The position numbers and the translations under genes are program-made. Below, in pieces: positions 1 to 5,607 of a DNA stretch of 6,203 bases. The stretch's first letter is position 1; the number at the start of each line of letters is the position of its first letter. The DNA is from Sulfurimonas sp. (lineage in GTDB: Bacteria > Campylobacterota > Campylobacteria > Campylobacterales > Sulfurimonadaceae). The stretch spans positions 1 through 6,203 of the forward strand of contig JAMORM010000092.1 in the NCBI GenBank assembly GCA_027063585.1. The letters are read 5' to 3'. The notes beneath the pieces are model-generated. The model was given only the letters and a program-made list of their open reading frames with translations, was not told where the DNA came from and searched no databases.

Positions 1-35
1 TAAAGTCTCAATGCCATTAAGTTAAGCAGTTTTTT

Positions 36-60
36 CGGAACCCGTACTTCAGTGCGGGCT
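36..60 (+). repeat. REP-like hairpin unit, copy 1
   Basis: A CGGAA foot is followed by a palindrome: CCCGTACT (41-48), loop TC, AGTGCGGG (51-58), eight pairs including one G-T wobble, then CT. The same architecture (CGGAACC, 8-bp stem, 2-base loop, GGGCT) recurs at 3531-3555. A conserved foot next to an imperfect hairpin is the classic form of REP sequences mobilised by RAYT transposases. None is encoded here, so that link is inference. Confidence 0.7.
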
Positions 61-79
61 TTGTGTCTTTCAAGACTAA

Positions 80-104
80 GGCCTAGGTTAAAACCTAGGT
101 TCCG
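80..104 (-). repeat. REP-like hairpin unit, copy 2 (opposite orientation)
   Basis: Read on the minus strand this unit is CGGAA followed by the palindrome CCTAGGTT-tt-AACCTAGG (82-99) and CC. It has the same foot and stem-loop geometry as copies 1 and 3, but the stem bases differ with compensating changes on both sides. It faces copy 1 across a 19-base spacer (61-79). Confidence 0.65.
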
Positions 105-150
105 AGAAAACATCAAGCTTTTTTCTTAACTTAATGGCATTGAGACTTTA

Positions 151-283
151 GTCTGGACTGTGTGACTTGAAAGCCTAAAAGGCAAGGTTACAGAAAAAAA
201 TTTAGTTTTTTTCTAAGTTACGCTTTAGCGTTTAAAACCTTGCTTGCGAAGAACGCAAAAAACTTTACATGTAACCTGACAAC
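151..283. other. Non-coding, hairpin-rich region downstream of dapF
   Basis: No gene is seen. Inverted repeats are GCCT-aaa-AGGC (173-183), AGAAAAAAA/TTTTTTTCT (192-200 with 206-214), ACGCT-tt-AGCGT (220-231), TTGCG/CGCAA (244-248 with 254-258), and two long-range pairings: GCAAGGTT (182-189) with AACCTTGC (236-243), or AGGTTACA (185-192) with TGTAACCT (270-277). On the minus strand this is the 3' trailer of the dapF operon. The 192-214 hairpin ends in T7-C-T there and could act as a weak terminator, but its stem is almost all A-T, so a terminator is not assured. Confidence 0.5.
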
Positions 284-1042
284 CTAAATTTCCCACTCCG
301 TTTCAAAAGTTTTTTTCACCCTTCCTTTAAAAGTAATCGTTTTATCATTTACCCCAAGATATAAAGTATCACCGCTTGTCGGATAGACTTCTATATTGTT
401 TTTCACTTTTTCTTCTTTATAAGCTCTGTAAAAACAAGCAGCCATTCCCGTACCACAGGCTAATGTCTCATCCTCTACTCCACGCTCATAGGTACGAACT
501 CTTAAATTACCGTTTTCTATATACATAACATTCACATTTGCATTATAAACATAACGAAGTTCACGCGCTTCTTCTGTGTCAAACACTTTTATATTATCGG
601 TATATCGTACCAAATGTGGTACTCCTGTATTTATCAGCCACCATGAATGTCCACCAAATTCTATCTCGGTTTCAATAATTTGCGGAGGTGTCAATTCACT
701 CTCTACCATACCGCTTTTAGGAGTATTCTCACTTACATGTGCCCCAATAACACCGGCACCCGTCATAAACTGCATATGTGCAGGAGCAAGCTTATGATTG
801 TATGCATAATGTGCACAGGCACGGCTTCCGTTACCGCACATATCGGCATGGCTGCCGTCAGAATTATAAAATTCCCATTCAAAATCATATTCATCATGTG
901 GCACAACAACAATAAGTCCGTCTGCACCTATGCCCTCCTGACGATGGCACAATGTTTTAGCTAATTCGTAACGTTCTTCTTTTTTATTATCATGAAATAT
1001 TACAAAATCATTTCCATTTGCACTGTATTTTGCTACTTTCAT
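284..1042 (-). CDS. dapF: Diaminopimelate epimerase DapF
   Basis: Cytoplasmic enzyme that interconverts LL- and meso-diaminopimelate by a cofactor-free two-cysteine mechanism, supplying lysine and the peptidoglycan cross-linking residue. Its 252 residues fit the family, whose members are usually about 250-280. Visible signatures are KYSANGNDFV at residues 5-14, GIGADG at 37-42, the first catalytic cysteine C69 in MCGNG, GVPH at 140-143, and the second catalytic cysteine C196 in the YERGVEDETLACGTG signature (185-199). The start ATG overlaps the coaE stop as ATGA (4 bp), and an AAGGAG ribosome site lies within the coaE end (1054-1059, 11-base spacing), so the two are coupled. It is the last gene of the speE-like/coaE/dapF operon. 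Nothing is missing from the active site. Confidence 0.97.
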   Translation of the reverse strand: MKVAKYSANGNDFVIFHDNKKEERYELAKTLCHRQEGIGADGLIVVVPHDEYDFEWEFYNSDGSHADMCGNGSRACAHYAYNHKLAPAHMQFMTGAGVIGAHVSENTPKSGMVESELTPPQIIETEIEFGGHSWWLINTGVPHLVRYTDNIKVFDTEEARELRYVYNANVNVMYIENGNLRVRTYERGVEDETLACGTGMAACFYRAYKEEKVKNNIEVYPTSGDTLYLGVNDKTITFKGRVKKTFETEWEI

Positions 1043-1635
1043 TTTTTGTATATCTCCTTGATTTTTTGCACGAACTGCTCTACTTCATTTTGCAGATGTT
1101 TTAGGTTCTTTGAGTTATCTATTATCCAGGTCGCTTTATCTTTTTTTTCATCAATCGGCATTTGAGAGGCAATCCGCTTGAGAGATTCTTCTTTCGAGTA
1201 ACCGTTACGCTTCATAAAACGCTCCAGTTGAATATCTGCAGGTGTATACACAACAACACTCTCTTTGATGTCATAATTTGAGTTTTCAAAAAAGAGCGGA
1301 ATATCTATAAGGTAAGGAAATTTAAAACTGTCCTGTTTTTCACTACGTTTCTCAATCTCAGCTTTTATTTTTGGATGCAAAAAGCTTTCTAAAGTCTTTT
1401 TTGCCTCTGGATGTGAAAAAATATAACTGCCAAGTTTGGCACGGTCAACTCTTGTGCCCTCAATGTACTCTTGTCCAAATGTTTTTTCAACCCAGTCAAC
1501 AGATGCATCAAGAATTTCATGTGAAATCGTGTCTGCATCAATCACCCGCATTCCGTTGAGCGCCAAAAGTGAAGCTACTGTACTTTTTCCAGTAGCAATA
1601 CCGCCTGTCAGCGCAATAGCATACTCATAAGCCAT
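1039..1635 (-). CDS. coaE: Dephospho-CoA kinase CoaE
   Basis: Cytoplasmic P-loop kinase that phosphorylates the 3'-hydroxyl of dephospho-CoA with ATP, the last step of coenzyme A synthesis. The 198 residues match the normal length. The Walker A loop GGIATGKST is at residues 11-19, VIDAD with the expected aspartate D33 at 31-35, the HP pair at 87-88, DIPLFFE at 111-117, a lid-type R-x4-QMP segment around 154-160, and WIIDN at 170-174. All are CoaE hallmarks. The start overlaps the preceding stop by one base (TAATG). No strong ribosome site precedes it, so it probably depends on reinitiation from the speE-like gene. Its 3' end provides the ribosome site for dapF. Confidence 0.96.
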   Translation of the reverse strand: MAYEYAIALTGGIATGKSTVASLLALNGMRVIDADTISHEILDASVDWVEKTFGQEYIEGTRVDRAKLGSYIFSHPEAKKTLESFLHPKIKAEIEKRSEKQDSFKFPYLIDIPLFFENSNYDIKESVVVYTPADIQLERFMKRNGYSKEESLKRIASQMPIDEKKDKATWIIDNSKNLKHLQNEVEQFVQKIKEIYKK

Positions 1636-2186
1636 TAGTTTTTAATAATACCCAGATACTCTTTTCTTATATAGTTCCCCGTTGCAAAAGCAGCAGGATG
1701 CACATCACAGTTATAATACTCCAAGCCGTCAAGCAGATCTGTTCTTTGTAGTATGATATCAGCTGTCGGGTGATATGCTTTTGATGCCAAAAGTGCTGTT
1801 TCACCGTTGCCTAGATTATATGGCATTATAATTTTTGCATATTTGCCTAAAATTTGCATAATTCTTTTATTTTCTGAAACATCGTCCAAAGAAGGATGCG
1901 TTGTTACCAAAAGTCCGTCATCTTTAAGAACACGGTTGAAATGTGCCAAAACGGCAGCATCAGTTTCAAGTTCTGAGATGATTACATCATACTTGTCATC
2001 TGCAGCCTCGCGAAGCAGATTAATATCTGCAGATAGCACATCACAGCTGATATCGTCATTTTTATATTTTTGTATCTCTGACACAAAGCCCGCTGAGTTT
2101 GAACTGATGATGAGAACATTGTTAGGTTCTTTATGTGTACATAATCCTACATGTACCATCATCTCATTATATATAAAATTTTTCAT
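1635..2186 (-). CDS. Shortened spermidine-synthase-like protein (SpeE family)
   Basis: At 183 residues this protein lines up with the C-terminal two thirds of SpeE, which is usually about 260-290 residues. YNEMMVH (6-12) sits where spermidine synthases have YHExLxH, followed by VLIISSNSAG (24-33), KYDVIISELETD (65-76), FNRVLKDDG (83-91) and a YYNCDVHPAAFA tail (157-168) recalling Helicobacter SpeE. The N-terminal beta-strand domain is absent. An in-frame TAG lies a few codons upstream and AGGA (2196-2199) is well placed, so the start looks genuine. The glycine-rich SAM loop (GGGDGG in classical enzymes) is degraded to SSNSAG, and the YDxxxxDxxD catalytic aspartates are not matched. Membership in the Rossmann methyltransferase-like SpeE family is likely; aminopropyltransferase activity is doubtful. 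First gene of the operon, coupled to coaE. Confidence 0.75.
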   Translation of the reverse strand: MKNFIYNEMMVHVGLCTHKEPNNVLIISSNSAGFVSEIQKYKNDDISCDVLSADINLLREAADDKYDVIISELETDAAVLAHFNRVLKDDGLLVTTHPSLDDVSENKRIMQILGKYAKIIMPYNLGNGETALLASKAYHPTADIILQRTDLLDGLEYYNCDVHPAAFATGNYIRKEYLGIIKN

Positions 2187-2232
2187 TCTTAAAATTCCTG
2201 TTGTGGGCTATACCCTTTATTAATTAAAAGCG

Positions 2233-2238
2233 ATTTTA
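2233..2238 (-). promoter_or_regulatory. Probable -10 box for the speE-like/coaE/dapF operon
   Basis: On the minus strand the sequence reads GCTAAAAT, one mismatch from the TATAAT box with the preceding GC often seen in Campylobacterota. It lies about 47 bases upstream of the start at 2186, in an AT-rich setting. No clear -35 is seen, which is common in this group. Confidence 0.5.
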
Positions 2239-2269
2239 GCATATTTGGATTAATTTTACTTAATATCGC

Positions 2270-2275
2270 TATAAT
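2270..2275 (+). promoter_or_regulatory. Probable -10 box for the DUF2892/purM operon
   Basis: A perfect TATAAT preceded by GC (GCTATAAT) lies 33 bases upstream of the ATG at 2309, in an AT-rich context with T-runs upstream. It is back to back with the minus-strand -10 at 2233-2238, so the upstream elements of the two promoters share about 30 bp. Confidence 0.65.
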
Positions 2276-2308
2276 TACACAATATTTATAAAAACTTAAA
2301 GGTATAGA

Positions 2309-2509
2309 ATGGATTATAACAGAATTAGAAAAACATGCAGACCTATCCGTATAGTTCTCGGACTTGTTCTTATCGCTATAGGATTTATTACAGGTAACTA
2401 TTGGTTTTACCTTGGAATACTTCCATTAGTTGCAGGTTTGGCTAACTTTTGTCCACTTTGTATAATTTCAAAAAAATGTGATTTACCACAAAATTCGGAG
2501 TCAAAATAA
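2309..2509 (+). CDS. Small two-helix inner-membrane protein, DUF2892-like
   Basis: A 66-residue protein with a basic N-terminus (RIRKTCRPIR, 5-14), two hydrophobic helices at about 15-29 and 32-48, a short GN/YW turn between them, and a C-terminal tail of charged and polar residues. The hairpin layout, the glycine pattern and the cysteine-proline motif at the end of helix 2 (CPLC, 48-51) resemble DUF2892 (YgaP-type transmembrane) proteins, whose role is unknown. Cysteines are C10, C48, C51 and C57. An AAAGG ribosome site (2298-2302) lies 6 bases before the ATG. The stop overlaps the purM start as TAATG, so it is the leader gene of a two-gene operon. The coding call is firm, the family likely, the function unknown. 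Confidence 0.85.
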   Translation: MDYNRIRKTCRPIRIVLGLVLIAIGFITGNYWFYLGILPLVAGLANFCPLCIISKKCDLPQNSESK

Positions 2510-3504
2510 TGAGTCAAATTTCTTATAAAGATGCAGGTGTTGATATAGATGCGGGAAATAGTTTTGTTGAGAACATAAAACCGCTTGTAAAAGCGACGAA
2601 AGTCCCCGGAGTATTAGGCGGCATCGGTTCTTTTGCCGGTGCGTTTGAATTACCAAAAGGTTTTAATGAACCTGTAATGCTTGCAGCAACCGACGGCGTT
2701 GGCACAAAACTCAAACTTGCTATTGACAGTGGTATTCACAACACTGTCGGGATTGACTTGGTTGCTATGTGCGTTAATGATTTAATCTGTAATTTTGGAA
2801 CACCGAGTTTCTTTTTGGATTATTATGCGACAGGAAAACTCGATGTCAATGTAGCTACAAATGTAGTTGCGGGAATCGCAGAGGGGTGTAAACAAAGCGA
2901 ATGTGCGTTAATCGGCGGAGAAACAGCAGAAATGCCCGGTATGTATAGCGAAGATGATTATGATCTGGCGGGTTTTGCCGTAGGCGTAGCTGAAAAATCA
3001 CAGATGGACAGAGTAAGTTTGGTTCGTGCTGGACATAAACTTATAGCGCTGCCGAGTTCTGGTCTGCATTCAAACGGTTTTTCTCTTGCAAGAAAAGTTC
3101 TTTTTGAAAAAATGGGGTTGAAATTTGAAGATAACTTCAACGGTAAACCTCTTATTGAAACACTTTTGACACCTACAAATATCTATGTAAAAACATTTAA
3201 AACACTGAAAAACGAAATAGTAGCTATGGCACATATCACAGGCGGTGGAATAGTAGAAAACCTTCCTCGTGTACTGCCTGAAAACTTAATGGCAGAAGTT
3301 AAGCAAGATGCCATCAAAGTACTTCCAATATTTGAACTTATGAGTGAACATGTAGCACGCGATGAAATGTTTAGAGCGTTCAATATGGGTGTAGGAATGA
3401 TTCTTGTCATTGCAGAAGAAAATGTAGAAAAAGTACTCGCAGAAACTGACGGCTATCTCATCGGAGAAATCAAAGAAGGAAAACGCGAAGCAAAGTTAAT
3501 CTAG
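2509..3504 (+). CDS. purM: Phosphoribosylformylglycinamidine cyclo-ligase (AIR synthetase) PurM
   Basis: Cytoplasmic enzyme of de novo purine synthesis that uses ATP to close formylglycinamidine ribonucleotide into aminoimidazole ribonucleotide. It is 331 residues, a normal length. The N-terminal SYKDAGVDIDAG (5-16) is followed by the nucleotide-binding TDGVGTKLKLA (61-71), VGIDLVAMCVND (80-91), GGETAEMPGMY (136-146), SSGLHSNGFSL (183-193), the TGGG turn (244-247) and FNMGVGM (291-297), all in family order. A GGAG ribosome site (2497-2500) lies 8 bases before the ATG, which overlaps the upstream stop by one base. Translation is therefore coupled to the DUF2892-like gene. The stop codon at 3502-3504 lies in the left arm of a small hairpin. 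Confidence 0.98.
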   Translation: MSQISYKDAGVDIDAGNSFVENIKPLVKATKVPGVLGGIGSFAGAFELPKGFNEPVMLAATDGVGTKLKLAIDSGIHNTVGIDLVAMCVNDLICNFGTPSFFLDYYATGKLDVNVATNVVAGIAEGCKQSECALIGGETAEMPGMYSEDDYDLAGFAVGVAEKSQMDRVSLVRAGHKLIALPSSGLHSNGFSLARKVLFEKMGLKFEDNFNGKPLIETLLTPTNIYVKTFKTLKNEIVAMAHITGGGIVENLPRVLPENLMAEVKQDAIKVLPIFELMSEHVARDEMFRAFNMGVGMILVIAEENVEKVLAETDGYLIGEIKEGKREAKLI

Positions 3505-3513
3505 CTAAAGCTA
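3502..3513. repeat. Small hairpin at the purM stop
   Basis: TAGCT-aa-AGCTA is a perfect 5-bp stem with a 2-base loop. Its first three bases are the purM stop codon. It is followed by A6T3 rather than a T-run, so it is not a standard terminator for purM. Its TAAA centre resembles that of the other small hairpins in the window. Confidence 0.5.
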
Positions 3514-3530
3514 AAAAATTTACAACTCTT

Positions 3531-3555
3531 CGGAACCCAGACTTTAGTCTGGGCT
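3531..3555 (+). repeat. REP-like hairpin unit, copy 3, between convergent genes
   Basis: A CGGAA foot is followed by a perfect 8-bp stem, CCCAGACT (3536-3543), loop TT, AGTCTGGG (3546-3553), then CT. Foot, geometry and 3' GGGCT match copy 1 at 36-60, and its 14-base core (3539-3552) is identical to 143-156. It lies midway between the ends of purM (+) and the lipoprotein gene (-). It may attenuate readthrough from both sides, but no T-run adjoins either end, so it is called a repeat rather than a terminator. Confidence 0.75.
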
Positions 3556-3572
3556 AAACATCCAAAATATAT

Positions 3573-4427
3573 CTACTTCTTAAACGGCTTACTCAACTCT
3601 TTTGTAATTGCGCCCGGTACAGTTGCAATCCTCATAAATCCACCCATATCAAGCAATGGATATGAAATTGCTATGTAATACTTCGCATTTAATGCTGTAG
3701 CTTTTCCGTTTTCAATTGCTATAGTCCAAGGAAGAATCGCCGCGTTTTGACGTCCAATTTTTTTAACAAACTTTTTTGTACGTTTACTAAGGTCATAACC
3801 AAGCAAAGTACTGTTATCTGAAAGCTTTAATGCAAAAACAAGGTATTTTCCTTTTTTATATTTTTTAGCTTTTGCCAACAATTCTTCATTCGTACCCTCA
3901 GCTAATATATCCGGCTCATTATAGTAAGGCATACCCATCATAAAATGAAATCCTGCCAAGTCTTCAAACTTTAATCTGTCAGGAGATTCTTTTAAGCCCG
4001 GGAATGCTTTGTTTATAGCATCGAGCTGTGCAGCAAAAACATCATAATCAAAATCATCCTGCATAAATGCTTTTCCAAAATAAATAGGATTGGTAAAACT
4101 AATCATTTTTGCTTTGTCATCTACAAACACACGTAAAACCGCAGCATAAGCACGACCAGGTTTAGCACCCTGTGCTTTGAGCGCATCATTTGTAAATACA
4201 ATTGTTGTTCCTTTTTTAACAGGTTTATATGTTGCAACAACACTGAAATCGGCAGCTGTTAGTTTCTCTTTTACAGCTTTTGTTTTCATATAAGAACCTA
4301 CCAAATAAGTACTCACTTCTTTGCCCGCAAACGGGTTATTTGCAGCAACAGGTTTTGAAGAAGCTCCTGCACATCCTGCAAATGCAAGTATTGCTACTGA
4401 TGCAATGATTGTAAACAGTTTTCTCAT
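3573..4427 (-). CDS. Putative lipoprotein, DUF302-like partner protein
   Basis: A 284-residue protein with a lipoprotein signal: basic MRK, hydrophobic core, and FAGC with the acylated cysteine at C19. It is therefore probably membrane-anchored and facing the periplasm. I do not recognise a named function. Notable segments are RVFVDDKAKMISFTNPIYFGKAFM (99-122), HFMMGMPYY (161-169) and ILPWTIAIENGK...YYIAISYP (231-257). The first and last have the strand-rich look of DUF302 modules like those of the upstream protein, so the two may be related. Lysine is abundant and there are no cysteines after C19. Its ATG overlaps the upstream stop as ATGA (4 bp), with AGGTGG (4437-4442) as ribosome site, which indicates coupled expression and a probable shared role. 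Confidence 0.8.
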   Translation of the reverse strand: MRKLFTIIASVAILAFAGCAGASSKPVAANNPFAGKEVSTYLVGSYMKTKAVKEKLTAADFSVVATYKPVKKGTTIVFTNDALKAQGAKPGRAYAAVLRVFVDDKAKMISFTNPIYFGKAFMQDDFDYDVFAAQLDAINKAFPGLKESPDRLKFEDLAGFHFMMGMPYYNEPDILAEGTNEELLAKAKKYKKGKYLVFALKLSDNSTLLGYDLSKRTKKFVKKIGRQNAAILPWTIAIENGKATALNAKYYIAISYPLLDMGGFMRIATVPGAITKELSKPFKK

Positions 4428-5416
4428 AATTCTTTCCCACCTAGTTTTTTCATAATAGAGATAATTTCATTATCTATTTTTTTAGTCCATTTTATTTTTG
4501 CAGGGTCTTTAAACTCCATAACAGCACTCCAAACAGATAAACGAGGCATACCGACTACCATTTTATTTGAACCTTTTTCTATGTAAAAATACATTGCACA
4601 TGGAGCAAATATACCTGCATCGGGACGACCTTTGTTAAAAATGTTATATGAGAATGTAAAGTGACATAGACCATACACGAAAAACTGGTCATATCTCTCA
4701 AATGGCATCTCTAAATCTTCTTCATAAGTCTCTTTGAAGTTTTTAAAACCTGCAATAATATAGTGTTTGTCTTCAAAAGCACCTTCAAACTCTTCTTGAA
4801 AAGCTTCAGCCCACTCTACAACATCACCGCTTCTGTCCACTTCAAACTCAAAAGTCATCATAGGTTTTGCAGGAAGTTTTCCACTGAAAATAGTATCTAA
4901 AATTTTACCGCCAAACTCTTTTGTCACATAAGCATCTAAAGGTTTAAACATATCTATATAAGCTTTTCTAGAATTTGCATCTTTTACGCCTGTAATATCT
5001 AACATCGTCTCAGGTGCAATATGCCCTATATATGTTTTATCTTCAGATTTCTTTTTGTAAATTAACAGGTTAAAAGGTTGAAAACCTGCAGCTTGAGGAG
5101 ACTTAAGCAAAATGTCATGTAATGCTTTGTCGTTAGAGATAGAAAAAAAACCTAGATTATCAAGGTTTATTGTCCAGGCCTTATCATAATCCGGGTCTTT
5201 AGGATTGCCATAACGCTTTTCATAGGCATCATTAATCTTTTCATGCGGATCTGAAAGAGAAAAACCAGTAGCATCTTCTAAAGACGGAAGGAACTCTTTT
5301 TCATATTTGTCTTCCTGATCACTGTTAACTACATTAAAATGTGCAGCAGGTGCACCAAACATAGCTGTTGCAGCAATACTAAGAACTAAAGTATTCCTAA
5401 TTAACCTTTTTATCAT
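4424..5416 (-). CDS. Exported protein with two DUF302-like modules
   Basis: A 330-residue protein with a signal peptide (basic MIKRLIRN, hydrophobic 9-20, GAPAA before H26) and no lipobox, so probably soluble in the periplasm. Two segments resemble DUF302: residues about 88-142 (FFSISNDKALHDILLKSPQ, then PFNLLIYKK, then GHIAPETML) and about 241-300 (GLCHFTFSYNIF, then IFAPCAMYFYIEKG, then VVGMP). Both follow the pattern of a substrate-like strand, a proline before a hydrophobic strand, and a second strand. The second has two cysteines (C251, C273). The acidic linker (about 190-240) is rich in E and F. Function is unknown. An AAGGA ribosome site (5423-5427) lies 6 bases before the ATG, with a TATAAT box 30 bases upstream. 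It is first of two overlapping genes. DUF302 assignment is from pattern memory. Confidence 0.75.
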   Translation of the reverse strand: MIKRLIRNTLVLSIAATAMFGAPAAHFNVVNSDQEDKYEKEFLPSLEDATGFSLSDPHEKINDAYEKRYGNPKDPDYDKAWTINLDNLGFFSISNDKALHDILLKSPQAAGFQPFNLLIYKKKSEDKTYIGHIAPETMLDITGVKDANSRKAYIDMFKPLDAYVTKEFGGKILDTIFSGKLPAKPMMTFEFEVDRSGDVVEWAEAFQEEFEGAFEDKHYIIAGFKNFKETYEEDLEMPFERYDQFFVYGLCHFTFSYNIFNKGRPDAGIFAPCAMYFYIEKGSNKMVVGMPRLSVWSAVMEFKDPAKIKWTKKIDNEIISIMKKLGGKEL

Positions 5417-5445
5417 TATATTTCCTTATATATACTATCATTACT

Positions 5446-5451
5446 ATTATA
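5446..5451 (-). promoter_or_regulatory. Probable -10 box for the DUF302/lipoprotein operon
   Basis: A perfect TATAAT on the minus strand, preceded by a run of T, lies 29 bases upstream of the ATG at 5416. This would give a short leader of about 23 bases. No convincing -35 is seen. Confidence 0.6.
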
Positions 5452-5542
5452 AAAAATAGTCACATTCAAACCCGATAATTTTAGTATAATTTTTATGATT
5501 TATTTAATTTTCAATGTACTTAATCAAATATATCTGATAGCC

Positions 5543-5579
5543 ATGTAAAAATAAAATACCGCCAAGAGAAAGCGGTATT
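5543..5579 (-). terminator. Rho-independent terminator of the FadL-family gene
   Basis: On the minus strand, AATACCGC (5579-5572) pairs with GCGGTATT (5562-5555) around a 9-base pyrimidine-rich loop. A tract reading TTATTTTTA follows at once. The stem is 8 bp and perfect, beginning 28 bases after the stop codon of the gene ending at 5608. It separates that gene from the downstream DUF302 operon, which has its own promoter. Confidence 0.85.
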
Positions 5580-5607
5580 GAATAGAAAGGAGAATTGTTA
5601 ACTTGTA

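Larger units (their letters stand above)
1..150. repeat. Inverted REPIN/MITE-like element with 26-bp perfect arms
   Basis: Bases 1-26 are the exact reverse complement of 125-150. Symmetry continues inward: 36-42 (CGGAACC) matches 98-104 (GGTTCCG), and the stretches between differ by one substitution plus an extra run of about 11 bases on the right side (about 112-124). The core holds two hairpins, 41-58 and 82-99, and a small one between them (GTCTT-tc-AAGAC, 65-76). The whole is two inverted copies of one unit around a short spacer, the layout of a REPIN/BIME or a small non-autonomous inverted-repeat element. No coding capacity is seen. The left arm begins at the window edge, so the element may extend further. 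The repeat is certain; the class is inferred. Confidence 0.85.

Noticed and set aside
1..283. CRISPR array or tRNA in the repeat-rich left end
   Set aside because: The repeats are inverted and of differing sequence rather than regularly spaced direct repeats. The nested stems at 182-243 lack tRNA arm lengths and a T-loop motif.
576..964. Two plus-strand open frames (576-797 and 647-964)
   Set aside because: They are antisense to dapF, whose catalytic motifs are intact in the minus frame. Neither has a recognisable domain or ribosome site.
1371..1630. Two plus-strand open frames (1371-1559 and 1436-1630)
   Set aside because: Antisense to coaE, which carries the Walker A and DIPLFFE motifs. 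No independent coding evidence.
1807..2223. 138-residue plus-strand open frame
   Set aside because: Mostly antisense to the speE-like gene, serine-rich with no domain, and it runs into the divergent promoter region. The minus frame has the family motifs, promoter and ribosome site.
2523..3410. Minus-strand open frames inside purM (2523-2714, 2958-3140, 3183-3410)
   Set aside because: Shadows of purM, which has every family signature in the plus frame.
3502..3553. Bidirectional intrinsic terminator between purM and the lipoprotein gene
   Set aside because: Both hairpins are well formed, but neither is followed by a T-run on either strand. The larger one matches the REP-like unit at 36-60, so repeat is the better call.
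5485..5490. Plus-strand TATAAT box that could drive an antisense RNA across the FadL-family gene
   Set aside because: It is a perfect hexamer, but it lies in very AT-rich intergenic DNA with no downstream plus-strand gene or other promoter element. Chance is likely.
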